From: Echinococcus granulosus
Lineage: Eukaryota > Platyhelminthes > Cestoda > Cyclophyllidea > Taeniidae
Length of the DNA: 64,000 nt
Reading direction: 5' to 3'
Assembly: GCF_000524195.1 (NCBI RefSeq)
Contig: NW_020170432.1
Coordinates: 149,479 to 213,478 of the forward strand
Below, one piece after another: positions 63,576 to 64,000 of the stretch. Each line of letters begins with the position of its first letter. Position 1 is the stretch's first letter. The position numbers and the translations under genes were made by a program. The notes under the pieces are model-generated. The model saw only the letters and a list, made by a program, of their open reading frames with translations. It was not told where the DNA came from and searched no databases.

Positions 63576-64000
63576 AAGTTATAACGACTGGCGGCTCAGT
63601 TTAGAGCATTCTAGTTGTTTCACTTTGCTATTATAAGTATTTCCTCCATAGCATCTCTAATGGCAGCTGTTATCTGTATAAATGAGGGTGGAAGAGTTGT
63701 AGGCCCTTCACTGACCTCCAAGTTGTTCAAGATCTATACGTACACGGATAGGTGTTTTTTGAAGGAATTGAATAAAGCTAGCAGGCGAGCCACTCCATTC
63801 GTACACAAAAAATTAGTCAATGTATTAGCTGAAAGTTCCTACCTTTGGAGGGATTAAAAAACTACATTTGGAGCCCTAAATGTCTGTCATATGTTAGAAT
63901 TTTACACCCCAAAGAACCAAACAAATTCGTCTGGGTTGATCCCAGTAATCGGTAATTCAATGACTTTGGACGATATAAAATGGGACGTCATTGGAGGTAA

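Larger units (their letters stand above)
61397..64000. other. upstream flank of tandem-C2 gene, no supported gene
   Basis: About 2.6 kb to the window edge. Open frames at 62142-61753 (minus) and 63615-63857 (plus) have no recognisable domain and no splice context. The first few hundred bases should hold the tandem-C2 promoter. A dispersed repeat and a microsatellite lie in the right half. Confidence 0.5.

Noticed and set aside
1..64000. CRISPR arrays, prophage, toxin or bacterial operon structure
   Set aside because: No direct-repeat/spacer pattern, no Shine-Dalgarno-led gene strings; all confident genes are spliced animal genes.
1..64000. Functional tRNA or rRNA genes
   Set aside because: I found no stretch with a complete pairable cloverleaf plus both boxes and no rRNA-like conserved core; a covariance-model scan would be decisive.

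Overview
The window is nuclear DNA from an intron-rich invertebrate, most likely a parasitic flatworm and plausibly a tapeworm. Every confident gene is a conserved animal gene split by many introns. Many introns are only 32-38 nt, others are a few hundred nt to about 2 kb. Intergenic distances are short and the transposon debris is Ty3/gypsy-like. The flatworm assignment is an inference from gene architecture and compactness, not from a diagnostic sequence. Two 100-N scaffold gaps lie at 38845-38944 and 53137-53236.

Layout: (1) 484-14253, minus: UBR3-type E3 ubiquitin ligase, from the UBR box near 13.8 kb through a split RING near 4.1-5.3 kb to the conserved C-terminus. (2) 15003-21332, minus: an ARMC3-like armadillo-repeat protein with a C-terminal EDR1-like domain; its introns carry CATC/GATG microsatellites. 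(3) 23532-29028: a compact housekeeping cluster. RRP9 (plus) converges on POLR2J/RPB11 (minus). POLR2J is divergent from NDUFAF8 and MED7 (both plus), whose reading frames overlap in an ATGA. CDPF1 (minus) converges on MED7. (4) 29603-35475, plus: an SLC11A/NRAMP divalent-metal transporter. (5) 36274-48546, plus: a PTPN23/HD-PTP orthologue (Bro1, V domain, Pro/Gln-rich repeats, PTP domain) whose PTP active site is destroyed. (6) 48547-52501: repeat-rich DNA with a decayed gypsy integrase fragment. (7) 52502-61396, minus: a 591-residue tandem-C2 protein whose eight exons join in frame. (8) 61397-64000: no supported gene; a dispersed repeat and another microsatellite.

The genes are not one pathway, but some neighbours are functionally related. 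RPB11 and MED7 are both RNA polymerase II machinery and flank one roughly 480-bp region. HD-PTP, UBR3 and the C2 protein all concern membrane traffic or protein turnover.

For RRP9, POLR2J, NDUFAF8, MED7, CDPF1, SLC11A and the tandem-C2 gene I followed splice phase exon by exon and the coding totals are divisible by three. UBR3, ARMC3 and parts of HD-PTP are resolved only partly, so their boundaries are good but some internal exons are approximate. I found no bacterial, phage, CRISPR or listed-agent sequence. The most unusual observations are the NDUFAF8/MED7 overlap, the dead HD-PTP phosphatase site, the set of 32-33 nt introns and the 160-180 bp degenerate tandem repeat in a C2-gene intron.
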